From assembly GCF_000264055.1 (NCBI RefSeq), contig NZ_AJXL01000035.1, positions 1 through 35,460 on the forward strand: 35,460 nt of DNA. Reading direction: 5' to 3'. How positions within the stretch are numbered: the stretch's first letter is position 1; each line of letters starts with the position of its first letter. The notes below the pieces were generated by a model. The model ran no database searches and was not told the origin of the DNA. It saw only the letters and a program-made list of their open reading frames with translations. Positions 15,517 to 23,670 of the stretch are shown here, piece after piece. The position numbers and the translations under genes were made by a program. Source of the stretch: Flavobacterium sp. ACAM 123 (GTDB taxonomy: Bacteria > Bacteroidota > Bacteroidia > Flavobacteriales > Flavobacteriaceae).

Positions 15517-15677
15517 AGACGTATAGATTAGAGACGGAATGTATTGGACCAAATTTTTAAGTTTTCTATCAAAAATGGAAATAGAAGAACGTAAAAGTAC
15601 TTTTTTTTAAGGATTAAATCCTGTTTTGAAATACGAAACAAAAAGGAATGATCACGCAAGTACCAATAGATAAACCA

Positions 15678-15714
15678 AAAAAAAACCTCCTTTCTAATTC
15701 AAGAATGGAGGTTT
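15678..15714 (-). terminator. Rho-independent terminator of the OmpH-like gene
   Basis: On the minus strand AACCTCC ... GGAGGTT (7-bp stem with further pairing in ATTCTTGAATTAGAA) runs into TTTTTTT, 25-60 bases past the stop at 15739. Confidence 0.85.
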
Positions 15715-15738
15715 GTTGATTATTAATAAAAAAGAAAC

Positions 15739-16326
15739 TTATTTCTTTTCCTCTGTTTTATCTTCTGTTTTATCTTCTACTTTCTCTTCTGTTTTTGCAG
15801 CCGCTTTGTACTTGTCATTTAATGCCTTTATGATATCTTTTGTAATGTCGTATTTCTCTTCAGCATATAAAACGGATGCAGCATCACCTGTTCCATAGAT
15901 ATAAGAATATCCTTTTTCTTTACCATATGCTTTGATGAATTTTTTTACTCCACTTACTAAAGTGTCCATTTCTGTTCCACTTTCCTGTTGCAATTGTTGT
16001 GATAATGCTTGTTGTGCATAACTCAATTGTTGCTCTCTTTTTTGCAATTCAGCTCCTTTTTGCTGTGCCCAAGCTTGACCGTTTGCCTGTGCTTGGCTTT
16101 GAAAATTAGCAGCGTCTTGTTTGAAACGTTTAATCTCTGCGTCTAATTGTCTTCCTTTTTCTTCAGACTGTGCTTTATATTTTGCTTCAAGGTCTTTCGC
16201 TTCTGTATATTCTTTCATCAACACTGAAGTATCTACGTAAGCCGTTTTTACTTCTTTAACCTCTGCGGTTTTGTTACAAGCAATAACTGAAATAGAAATT
16301 GCGATAATTAATAATACTTTTTTCAT
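15739..16326 (-). CDS. OmpH/Skp-like periplasmic chaperone lipoprotein
   Basis: A 195-residue protein. The signal peptide ends in a lipobox, SVIAC, with C17 as the lipidation site. The mature part has the OmpH/Skp layout: the strand EVKTAYVDTSVLMKEYTEAK, a long coiled-coil tentacle (about 45-115, Gln- and Lys-rich), and a returning helix-strand with YIYGTGDAASVLYAEEKYDIT. Skp-type proteins hold unfolded outer-membrane proteins in the periplasm; a lipidated form is frequent in Bacteroidota. The C-terminus is a charged tail with repeated (E/D)KTE units. The promoter box TATTTTTG is at 16366-16373. Confidence 0.9.
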   Translation of the reverse strand: MKKVLLIIAISISVIACNKTAEVKEVKTAYVDTSVLMKEYTEAKDLEAKYKAQSEEKGRQLDAEIKRFKQDAANFQSQAQANGQAWAQQKGAELQKREQQLSYAQQALSQQLQQESGTEMDTLVSGVKKFIKAYGKEKGYSYIYGTGDAASVLYAEEKYDITKDIIKALNDKYKAAAKTEEKVEDKTEDKTEEKK

Positions 16327-16365
16327 TTTGGTTTATTTGTAATTTATGTGTTTACGTGTTTAGAG

Positions 16366-16373
16366 CAAAAATA
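16366..16373 (-). promoter_or_regulatory. Promoter -7 box for the OmpH-like gene
   Basis: Minus-strand TATTTTTG (TAnnTTTG) 40 bases upstream of the ATG at 16326. Confidence 0.5.
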
Positions 16374-16577
16374 TAAAAAAATAGATAGTATCCTCATAAA
16401 CTTTGAAAATTGGCTAAAATTTATACTATCAGATTTTCTTATTAAGAAGAATGAACTTATAACTTTATTCTATAAATATTGACTTTAAGAGCTCTCAAAT
16501 AAGCCTCGAAATCAAAATAAGCAATACGAATGCACGCTATGAAGGAAATCGCGACTTAAATCACCTTAAAATTCAAT

Positions 16578-17426
16578 TTATTTGTTTTTTAGGACGTAAA
16601 TGTGGGATGAATACTCGTTGTTTTGCTTCGCTCTTATATTAGACTGTAATCCGACAAAAAAGGCCTTAATGAAATTCATTTTTCCGTGTTTGTATTTTTC
16701 TGACAACAGGCTGATATAAAAAGAGTCAAATTTCATCGGCAGTACTTTTTCTAATTCCATGTCTTCTTTTTCAAAAATTATTTTTATGGCTTTTTTCGAA
16801 AAGTGCCAGAAATGAATCGGCACATCATAAGCCGCCCAGAAGCTTCCGTAATATTTTGCATCGAAAGATTTAAAATTAGGAACGGCAACAATTAAAGTAC
16901 CCGATGGTTTTAGCAATCGCTTCAATTCTTTTATTTGCTTATCCAGATTAGGAACATGTTCTAAAACATGCCACATCGTAATCACGTCAAAAGAATGGCT
17001 TTCCAATCCAGAAGTATCCTCCACAAATGAAACTGCTTTTTTCAATGCAATAGCTCTTGCTTTATCACTCGGCTCCACGCCTACTGTTTCCCAACCGTTC
17101 TCCTTGGCCACAGCCAAAAAATCTCCGGTTCCAGCACCAATGTCTAAAATACTTCCTTTATTAGGCTGCTGTGAATTGATCAACTGCAACTTGTTTTTTA
17201 AAGCAATGCCCTTTACAAAATGGTATGCCTTTTCAAATAACGATCGTTTCCCGTCCGTATGCGAAATGTAATCTTCGCTTTCATAATACTTACCCAAGTT
17301 ATCTAAACTGGGTTGCGGATATGTAATTAACATGTCCGTCGTTTCATCGTGGTATAAGTCAAATGTTTCTTTGGAAACAGAATGATCTTTTATTGTAAGG
17401 AAATGTTTTTTATTTGAAATATCCAT
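16578..17426 (-). CDS. Class I SAM-dependent methyltransferase
   Basis: A 282-residue soluble enzyme. SAM-binding motif I is ILDIGAGTGDF (93-103), the acidic end of the second strand is VGVEPSDKA, and motif IV/post-I text is FDVITMWHVLEHVPN. The ELKRLLKPSGTLIVAVPN block completes the Methyltransf_23-type fold. The N-terminal 50 residues contain LYHDETTDMLITYPQPSLDN, as in flavobacterial proteins adjacent to mnmG. Substrate is unknown; small sugar or lipid-linked acceptors are possible. It follows mnmG on the same strand after a 316-base gap with its own repeats, so co-transcription is uncertain. Confidence 0.9.
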   Translation of the reverse strand: MDISNKKHFLTIKDHSVSKETFDLYHDETTDMLITYPQPSLDNLGKYYESEDYISHTDGKRSLFEKAYHFVKGIALKNKLQLINSQQPNKGSILDIGAGTGDFLAVAKENGWETVGVEPSDKARAIALKKAVSFVEDTSGLESHSFDVITMWHVLEHVPNLDKQIKELKRLLKPSGTLIVAVPNFKSFDAKYYGSFWAAYDVPIHFWHFSKKAIKIIFEKEDMELEKVLPMKFDSFYISLLSEKYKHGKMNFIKAFFVGLQSNIRAKQNNEYSSHIYVLKNK

Positions 17427-17742
17427 TGTTAGTTATCAGTCGTCAGTTTTCAGTCGTCAGTTTAATCGTGAAGCTTGAAAATCAAATATTAAAATTTATT
17501 TATTTTTATAACAGAAGCTCCTTAGCAATAACAAGGCTTACGGCCGTAGTTTCACGTGGAACATTTTTTTAGTGTTCAGTATTCAGCTGCCAGTAATCAG
17601 GTGGTGGTTTACATTATCATAAATAGTATTGTAGCAATTAAAATTTGAATATGTGTTTATCAAAAACAATTACACTTTCAGCACAACTCGAAACTATAAC
17701 AAGCTACAAAACTAAACTGCTTACTAAAAACTGAACACTTCC
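17427..17742. other. Gap between methyltransferase gene and mnmG, with repeats and a parS-like site
   Basis: No gene. The 13-base unit CAGTCGTCAGTTT occurs twice in tandem with TCAG spacing near 17440-17463, and more CAGT-rich text (TTCAGTATTCAGCTGCCAGT) near 17574. A parS-like 16-mer lies at 17548-17563. Confidence 0.55.
17548..17563 (-). promoter_or_regulatory. parS-like ParB-binding site
   Basis: Minus-strand TGTTCCACGTGAAACT differs from the consensus TGTTNCACGTGAAACA only at the last base. It is non-coding. Confidence 0.75.
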
Positions 17743-19614
17743 TTACCTTCCCATGTAAATCAACAGCACCGACACGTCACTTGGGGAAACCCCGCTAATT
17801 CTCGATGCCTGTGAAATAGTCACCGGCCGAATTTTAGTTAGTTTTTGCCTGGCTTCAATGGACATCGATTTTATTTTATGATAATCAAAATCCTCTGGGA
17901 TTTTCACATCTTCTAAACGAGTCAATTTATCCGCGTTATTTCTTTCTTTCTCTATATAACCAGAATACTTGACTTGGATTTCAGCTTGCTCTAAAATTTC
18001 CTCGTCTAAATCATTCGCTTCAATATAACTCTTCACTTTATCAAACTTCATGATATCATTCAAATCAATTTGAGGACGGGAAAAGACCTTAAATAATTTA
18101 TCTCCTTGAGTGATCAGCGCAGTATCTTTTGATTCTAATATTGGGTTTGCTTCTGCAACACTAACACTAGTCTCTCTGAAAAAAGACACCATATTATTCG
18201 ACTCTTTCAATTTATGCTCCATGCGACGCAAACGCAATTCAGAAGCCAATCCTATTTCATGTCCCTTAGGCGTCAATCTAAAATCGGCATTGTCCTGACG
18301 CAATAACGTACGGTACTCTGCTCGCGAGGTAAACATTCGGTAAGGCTCTTCTGTTCCCTTAGTAATCAAATCATCAATCAAAACCCCAATATAGGCTTCA
18401 TCCCTTCTCAAAATCAAAGGCTCTTTTTCATGCACTTTCAAATGCGCATTAATCCCAGCCATCAATCCTTGGGAAGCCGCTTCTTCATAACCTGTGGTTC
18501 CATTAATCTGTCCAGCAAAATACAAACCTTCGACTAACTTAGTTTCTAAGGTATGTCTCAACTGCGTTGGCGGAAAGTAATCGTATTCGATCGCATAACC
18601 CGCACGCAGGAATTTCACGTTTTCAAAACCGGCAATAGACTTCATCGCCTTAAACTGAATATCTGCAGGAAGCGAAGTGGAAAAACCATTCACATAAACC
18701 TCACAGGTTTTCCATCCCTCCGGTTCGATAAACAACTGATGTCTTTCTTTGTCGGCAAAACGATTTATCTTGTCTTCAATAGACGGACAATATCTCGGTC
18801 CAAGGCTTCTAATTCTTCCGTTAAACATCGGAGAACGATCAAAACCTTCTCTTAAAATATCATGCACCTCTAGAGAAGTATAAGTCATATGACATGATCT
18901 TTGATGAGTCAAAGGCGTGGTTAAATCAGAATAAGAAAACTTATCCGGTTTAGCATCTCCTTTTTCCTCATTCATTTTCGAATAATCCAAAGAACGCCCG
19001 TCCACTCTCGGAGGTGTTCCCGTCTTCATTCTTCCAGCTTCGAAACCAGCATTGATTAAGTCTTCAGTAATTCCAACCGAAGCGCTTTCGCCTGCTCTTC
19101 CCCCACCGAAGTTTTTATCGCCAATATGGATTTGACCGTTAAGGAAAGTTCCGTTAGTCAACACCACCGACTTCGCTTTTATTTCAATACCCAGCGCGGT
19201 GCGTATTCCTTTTACTTTTCCATTTTCTATAATCAGGCCCTTCACCATCTCTTGGTAAAAATCCAGATTTGGAGTTCCTTCCAACATCAATCGCCATTCT
19301 TCCGCAAACCGCATACGGTCACTTTGAACTCTTGGCGACCACATCGCAGGTCCTTTTGATTTGTTCAACATCTTGAATTGGATAGCCGTCCTGTCTGAGA
19401 CAATACCGGAGTACCCACCAAGCGCATCAATTTCACGCACGATTTGCCCTTTTGCAATTCCTCCCATAGCAGGATTACAAGACATTTGCGCAATGTTTTG
19501 CAGGCTCATGGTTACCAACAGGGTTTTTGAACCCAGGTTAGCTGCAGCAGCCGCAGCCTCAGAACCGGCATGACCAGCACCCACCACAATTACATCATAT
19601 TCTTCTTGAAACAT
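17743..19614 (-). CDS. mnmG: tRNA uridine-5-carboxymethylaminomethyl modification enzyme MnmG (GidA)
   Basis: A 623-residue FAD enzyme that, with MnmE, installs the (carboxymethyl)aminomethyl group on U34 of several tRNAs. The N-terminal FAD motif GAGHAGSEAAAA (12-23) is followed by SCNPAMGGIAKG, GGRAGE, KTGTPPRVDG, YCPSIEDK and PGR-type blocks of the GidA family, and the C-terminal helical domain (TRLEDVKIPEDFDY, then KSMSIEARQKL) is full. Length is normal. Genes adjacent to mnmG in this order (DUF4175, ybeY) are on the same strand; a gap of about 180 bases carrying parS-like sites separates it from ybeY. In many bacteria gidA lies near the replication origin. Confidence 0.98.
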   Translation of the reverse strand: MFQEEYDVIVVGAGHAGSEAAAAAANLGSKTLLVTMSLQNIAQMSCNPAMGGIAKGQIVREIDALGGYSGIVSDRTAIQFKMLNKSKGPAMWSPRVQSDRMRFAEEWRLMLEGTPNLDFYQEMVKGLIIENGKVKGIRTALGIEIKAKSVVLTNGTFLNGQIHIGDKNFGGGRAGESASVGITEDLINAGFEAGRMKTGTPPRVDGRSLDYSKMNEEKGDAKPDKFSYSDLTTPLTHQRSCHMTYTSLEVHDILREGFDRSPMFNGRIRSLGPRYCPSIEDKINRFADKERHQLFIEPEGWKTCEVYVNGFSTSLPADIQFKAMKSIAGFENVKFLRAGYAIEYDYFPPTQLRHTLETKLVEGLYFAGQINGTTGYEEAASQGLMAGINAHLKVHEKEPLILRRDEAYIGVLIDDLITKGTEEPYRMFTSRAEYRTLLRQDNADFRLTPKGHEIGLASELRLRRMEHKLKESNNMVSFFRETSVSVAEANPILESKDTALITQGDKLFKVFSRPQIDLNDIMKFDKVKSYIEANDLDEEILEQAEIQVKYSGYIEKERNNADKLTRLEDVKIPEDFDYHKIKSMSIEARQKLTKIRPVTISQASRISGVSPSDVSVLLIYMGR

Positions 19615-19748
19615 CTTATTATATGAATTTGTCCCGATATTCGGGGGTAAGATTCCAACACAAAAAATCGTTCGTATTGTTGAAATCTAAATTTATTTTA
19701 TCGTTCCCTATGCCGCAACTCTCGTTAGATTCTTATATCCTTCTCAGT

Positions 19749-19764
19749 TGTTCCACGTGAAACA
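19749..19764. promoter_or_regulatory. parS site (exact consensus match)
   Basis: TGTTCCACGTGAAACA matches all 16 positions of the TGTTNCACGTGAAACA consensus for Spo0J/ParB binding. It is between mnmG and ybeY, in non-coding DNA, 32 bases from a second site. Confidence 0.88.
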
Positions 19765-19791
19765 TTCCTGCGCTTAAACCGAATTTGACTT

Positions 19792-20211
19792 TTATTGTTC
19801 CACGTGGAACAGCGTTAGTTTTTCGTTTTCTTTGGAGCGCATCAACAACTCATCGGCTTCTCCCTTGTCCTTGTATCCGCAATAATGCAAGACACCGTGA
19901 ACCATCACTCTTCGCATTTCCTCTTCAAAAGGTACTTTGAAATCCGCTGCGTTTTCCTGAACACGTTCGACAGAGATAAAAATATCCCCGTGAATTTCAT
20001 TCCCCATGGTATAATCAAAACTGATTATATCCGTCAGGTCATCGTGGTTTAAATATTCAAGGTTGATTTTGTGTAAGTATTCGTCATCACAGAAGATGTA
20101 GTTGATTTCTCCCTCTTTCTTGCCTTCCGACAAAATTGCCGCAGAAAGCCAGTTTCCAATGGCGTCTTCGTTCTCTAAGTTGAATTCGCTTTCGTAATTA
20201 AAATTGATCAT
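19792..20211 (-). CDS. ybeY: Endoribonuclease YbeY (rRNA maturation)
   Basis: A 139-residue zinc protein that takes part in 16S rRNA 3' processing and ribosome quality control. The UPF0054 signature is present as HGVLHYCGYKDKGEAD (105-120), with ligands H105 and H109. The third histidine of the usual H-G-x-L-H-x-x-G-Y-D-H is Asp (D115) here; I believe this occurs in other flavobacteria but cannot check. DDEYLHKINLEYLNHDDLTD (42-61) is the normal conserved centre. The start overlaps the stop of the DUF4175 gene (ATGA), so the two are translationally coupled. The last codons, encoding LFHVEQ, overlap a perfect parS-like palindrome (19796-19811). Confidence 0.95.
   Translation of the reverse strand: MINFNYESEFNLENEDAIGNWLSAAILSEGKKEGEINYIFCDDEYLHKINLEYLNHDDLTDIISFDYTMGNEIHGDIFISVERVQENAADFKVPFEEEMRRVMVHGVLHYCGYKDKGEADELLMRSKENEKLTLFHVEQ
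19796..19811. promoter_or_regulatory. parS-like palindrome inside the ybeY 3' end
   Basis: TGTTCCACGTGGAACA is a perfect 16-bp palindrome and differs from the parS consensus at one base. It encodes the C-terminal FHVE of YbeY (minus strand). Confidence 0.78.
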
Positions 20212-23200
20212 TTTTTATTAAAATATTCTTGAACCTTGCGGTTGTAATTTGAGCGCAAAGGTAATGATTGTCTGTTTAATATCTCAATGCTATTCAAATA
20301 ATCTAACAATGCGTCTGGCAACGGTTTAGATTCATTATTAAATTCTCTTCTGTTGCTCTCTGATTGCCGCTTCTTTTCTTCCCCCTGTTGCTGAACAGCC
20401 GAGTTTAGTTTCAATAATTCCTGCTTTACGTTAAGGATTTTTTGCAGTGTCTCATTCTTAAAGCCTTTATTCAATAGTTGTTTTTCTATCTGTTTCATCT
20501 GCTCTAAAGAATTCTGACCGCTACCGCCTAAACCTTGTTTGCGTAGTTCGTTTTCTAAGGCTTCCCGAAGCTGCTTCTGTTCCTTGTAAATTTCCAGCAA
20601 AACCTTCGCGTCGCCTTCCCCCATAACGCCATCTTGAGACCCATTTTTTCCATTTTTGTCGCCTTCCCCGGGTTTACCGTCTTTCCCCTCGCCCGGCTTC
20701 TGCCCTTTCTCCATTCCCTCTTTCATTTTATCACCAAGGCCCTGCTGCTTTTTAATGATGTCCGGCAGTTGCATCCCCTCCCCGCTACCAGATTTAGGTT
20801 TTCCAGAACCCATACCAGATAAAGACATTTGCATGTTGTTCAAAATATCACTTAGGAAATCACCAAGCTTATTGGCCGAAGATACCGCGTACTGTTGGTG
20901 CGATAATCCTTTCGGTATTTGGGCGTCAGATAAACTGACCAAGGATTTATCAATATTGTAATGTACATTCCCAATCTCTTTGGTAATGTCTTCAGCGATT
21001 TTCGGGTTACGTAAGGACATGGCGAATAGGCTGTCGTCAACATGTTTAAACTGCAGCTTCAGGTCCTGTTGCAATTTAATGTTTTTGTTGAAGGCCGGAG
21101 AACCTCTTTTAAGGTCCCTAAATTGCATCATCACATATTCCTGAGACAAAGAAAAAGCCAATAGGTTATCCAATATTTGTCTCAACATTTTAACGTCTTC
21201 TTCCATCTGTTCCTTCTCGCTTCCCTCTAAACCTTCCTCCATCTTCTTCGCCATTGCCTTCATTTTACCAGCGGCTTTTTTCTGATTCGGTTTCGCCTTC
21301 GCCTTGTTTTCTTTTTGAAGTTCGTCGCTTGCTTTCTTTAAATCGTCTGCTATACTTTTTTCCACTCCGGGGTCACTAGGGATATCAACAGGTGATTTTA
21401 ACTCAGCATTGTCCTTATCCAAATCTTTAAGTTCTTTCTGAATTTTCTCGAAATCAGAGTTAATCCCTTTCTGTTTTTCAGCAGAGTTTTCTTTTTCGTT
21501 CTCCGCTAATTTATCCTGCTTCACCGAAAGTTTATCCAGTTTATCCGCAAATTGTTCCGCCTTCTTTTCTACATAGTATTTCTTGGTCAGTTCTACCAAC
21601 TGCTCTAAATTCCTTATCTGATTTTTGCTCTTCTGTTTAAACTGATCTAATTTATTCAGTAAATCTTCATTCTTAATTTTATCGTTCAGCTCTTTCAACT
21701 CGTCCAACAGCTTCTGATTTTTTTCTAAATCCTCATCTGCCTTGTCCAAGCGATTCTTCAAATCTTCCTTCGCTTCGTCCTTTGGAATAGTTTTTAAATC
21801 CTCTAGATTGTCCTTCATTTTCTTGGAAAATTCCTTCATCATTTCATCCTGCTTTTTCTGACGCTCAACAAAATCCCTTACGTTTTGTTGCTCCTTGAAC
21901 TCAAATTGCTCTTTCTCTTTCCCTGTCTTTTGCAATTTGTCAATCTCCGATAATTGCTTGTCTTGATTTTTTAATGACTTTTCCAGGCTGTTGATATTGT
22001 CATTTTGCTGCTGTAGCAGTTCCTCTTTCTTTTCTTCATCAGTCACAACGCGATTAGAGAACACAGACGTTTTTGAGCTTTTGAAACCATTCCGTACATC
22101 ATTGTCAAAAACCTCAAAATAATACTCATAGGAAACCCCTTGTTCCACGGCCAACCTACCCGGAAACGAAAATAAAAACTGACCATAACCTGATTTTTTT
22201 ATTGGGATAGCTCTGCGTTTCGCTAACACTGGTTTGCTGTTAGGATAATATACAATTTGTAGTTTAGACAAGCCATAATCATCTGCAACTTGTCCCAAAA
22301 CAAAGCTTTTATCTACTTTTAAACTGTCCGGGGCGTAGCTTGCACTGATCGTGGGAAACTGGTCCTTAATAACGGTTAGCTGATAAAATAATTTTTCGTG
22401 GTCTTTTATACGCTCGTTAGAAGTAACAACCTGGTAATCTGTGTTTTGCACTATATTTTTAGACAACGAAAACAAATCAGCTTCCTTAATAAACTGAAAA
22501 CGAGCGGTTTCATTCGACCAATAAATATCCTGCGTCGCGAAAGCACTTATTTTCCAAGTTACTTTCGTTCCCTCAGGGATTACGGCATTACCGGTTCCTT
22601 TGACTACTTCCGATTTTCTATTCAAATAGGACGGATAGTTCAATTGCATCTCAAAATTATCTATCGTTGGCACTGCAACAACTTTCAAATGATACTCTTC
22701 TGACGCAACGGCGTTGCCTTCCACGTGAAACAATACATCAGTCATTGGTTTGGCAATCTTGAACTGGAACTCACCCGGCTTACTATTTTCCATAAAATAA
22801 CTCTCGCCGTTTATGTGAATCATTGCGTTTTCCGGAACCACACTTCCCTCCGATTTAATCTTTAGCATGAAATCTTTGTTCTCCTCCGTTTGTAAATTGG
22901 CGTTGAGCACCACAAATTTAAAAGGTGCGGGAGGCAAAAAGGTATCGTTAAAATGAACAACTCTATTAAGACTCTGAGAAATTACAGCATTGTTTCCGGA
23001 TACATAGAAAATCAGAATAAGCAAAATGGGAACAATCGCAAACGGCAAATACTTACTGTTTGATTTAAAATTTATGGCATTACCAAAGGGTATCGGTTGC
23101 AAAGCGTTTGCTTTTTGATCGATCGAGGCCAAAAGTAATTCGGAGGAATGTTGCTCCTTACCCGAATCCGACAATTGGAGAAAATTGGTCAAGCTATCAT

Positions 23201-23513
23201 TGACATCGACAAAGTGACTCCCTATAATTTTTGAAGCCTGATTGTAATCGATTCCCTTTTGAAATTTTAATAATTTAAATATGGGAAACAATATAAAACG
23301 AAACAAGAGGAACACTTCCACACCGACGAAAGTCCAAAACAATACAGCTCTTGCCATTGGCTTCAGCCATAGAAAATATTCCACAAAAAGCGTGAAGAGA
23401 AAATACAACAATCCCAAACCGATGAAGAGTACTGTTCCTCGAATCAATTCATTCGTGTAATACTTCCTGATAAACGCTTCTAATTTTTGATAAATACCAT
23501 TTGAAGATTCCAA
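20208..23513 (-). CDS. DUF4175 family large membrane protein
   Basis: A 1101-residue protein. Hydrophobic helices lie near 25-45, 52-75 and 163-182, followed by a long periplasmic-looking beta region (about 190-470). From about 495 to 780 comes a very charged coiled-coil block of Lys/Glu/Asp/Gln repeats, and then an unusual Gly/Lys/Met-rich segment (about 920-985). This is the DUF4175/'ATPase-like' flavobacterial family, whose function is unknown. No ATG precedes the first conserved residues, and the frame opens after a stop at 23552 or nearby, so TTG at 23513 is the likely start. The gene is coupled to ybeY. A parS-like 14/16 match lies inside it at 22717-22732. Confidence 0.85.
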   Translation of the reverse strand: MESSNGIYQKLEAFIRKYYTNELIRGTVLFIGLGLLYFLFTLFVEYFLWLKPMARAVLFWTFVGVEVFLLFRFILFPIFKLLKFQKGIDYNQASKIIGSHFVDVNDSLTNFLQLSDSGKEQHSSELLLASIDQKANALQPIPFGNAINFKSNSKYLPFAIVPILLILIFYVSGNNAVISQSLNRVVHFNDTFLPPAPFKFVVLNANLQTEENKDFMLKIKSEGSVVPENAMIHINGESYFMENSKPGEFQFKIAKPMTDVLFHVEGNAVASEEYHLKVVAVPTIDNFEMQLNYPSYLNRKSEVVKGTGNAVIPEGTKVTWKISAFATQDIYWSNETARFQFIKEADLFSLSKNIVQNTDYQVVTSNERIKDHEKLFYQLTVIKDQFPTISASYAPDSLKVDKSFVLGQVADDYGLSKLQIVYYPNSKPVLAKRRAIPIKKSGYGQFLFSFPGRLAVEQGVSYEYYFEVFDNDVRNGFKSSKTSVFSNRVVTDEEKKEELLQQQNDNINSLEKSLKNQDKQLSEIDKLQKTGKEKEQFEFKEQQNVRDFVERQKKQDEMMKEFSKKMKDNLEDLKTIPKDEAKEDLKNRLDKADEDLEKNQKLLDELKELNDKIKNEDLLNKLDQFKQKSKNQIRNLEQLVELTKKYYVEKKAEQFADKLDKLSVKQDKLAENEKENSAEKQKGINSDFEKIQKELKDLDKDNAELKSPVDIPSDPGVEKSIADDLKKASDELQKENKAKAKPNQKKAAGKMKAMAKKMEEGLEGSEKEQMEEDVKMLRQILDNLLAFSLSQEYVMMQFRDLKRGSPAFNKNIKLQQDLKLQFKHVDDSLFAMSLRNPKIAEDITKEIGNVHYNIDKSLVSLSDAQIPKGLSHQQYAVSSANKLGDFLSDILNNMQMSLSGMGSGKPKSGSGEGMQLPDIIKKQQGLGDKMKEGMEKGQKPGEGKDGKPGEGDKNGKNGSQDGVMGEGDAKVLLEIYKEQKQLREALENELRKQGLGGSGQNSLEQMKQIEKQLLNKGFKNETLQKILNVKQELLKLNSAVQQQGEEKKRQSESNRREFNNESKPLPDALLDYLNSIEILNRQSLPLRSNYNRKVQEYFNKK
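22717..22732. promoter_or_regulatory. parS-like sequence inside the DUF4175 gene
   Basis: CCTTCCACGTGAAACA matches the parS consensus at 14 of 16 positions (first two differ). It encodes LFHVEG in the protein, in the same reading frame as the site in ybeY. Confidence 0.5.
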
Positions 23514-23645
23514 AACTACTATTTGTTTTATATAACCATTAAATGTAATAATTTAATATGAATAAAGAAATGTTAAAAAAGCATCAATCTCAAAAATGTT
23601 AAAATTATCTCGTTTTCAAATTCTGCAGTTCAGCGATTGAAATTG

Positions 23646-23653
23646 TATCTTTG
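23646..23653 (+). promoter_or_regulatory. Promoter -7 box for gltX
   Basis: TATCTTTG fits TAnnTTTG, 18 bases upstream of the gltX ATG. Confidence 0.6.
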
Positions 23654-23670
23654 CCTCAAAATTTATAAAA

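Noticed and set aside
18553..18855. Plus-strand open frame inside mnmG
   Set aside because: Antisense shadow of a well-supported gene.
19630..19646. CCCGATATTCGGG hairpin upstream of mnmG as a terminator
   Set aside because: No T tract follows it on either strand, and it is short; possibly a chance palindrome.
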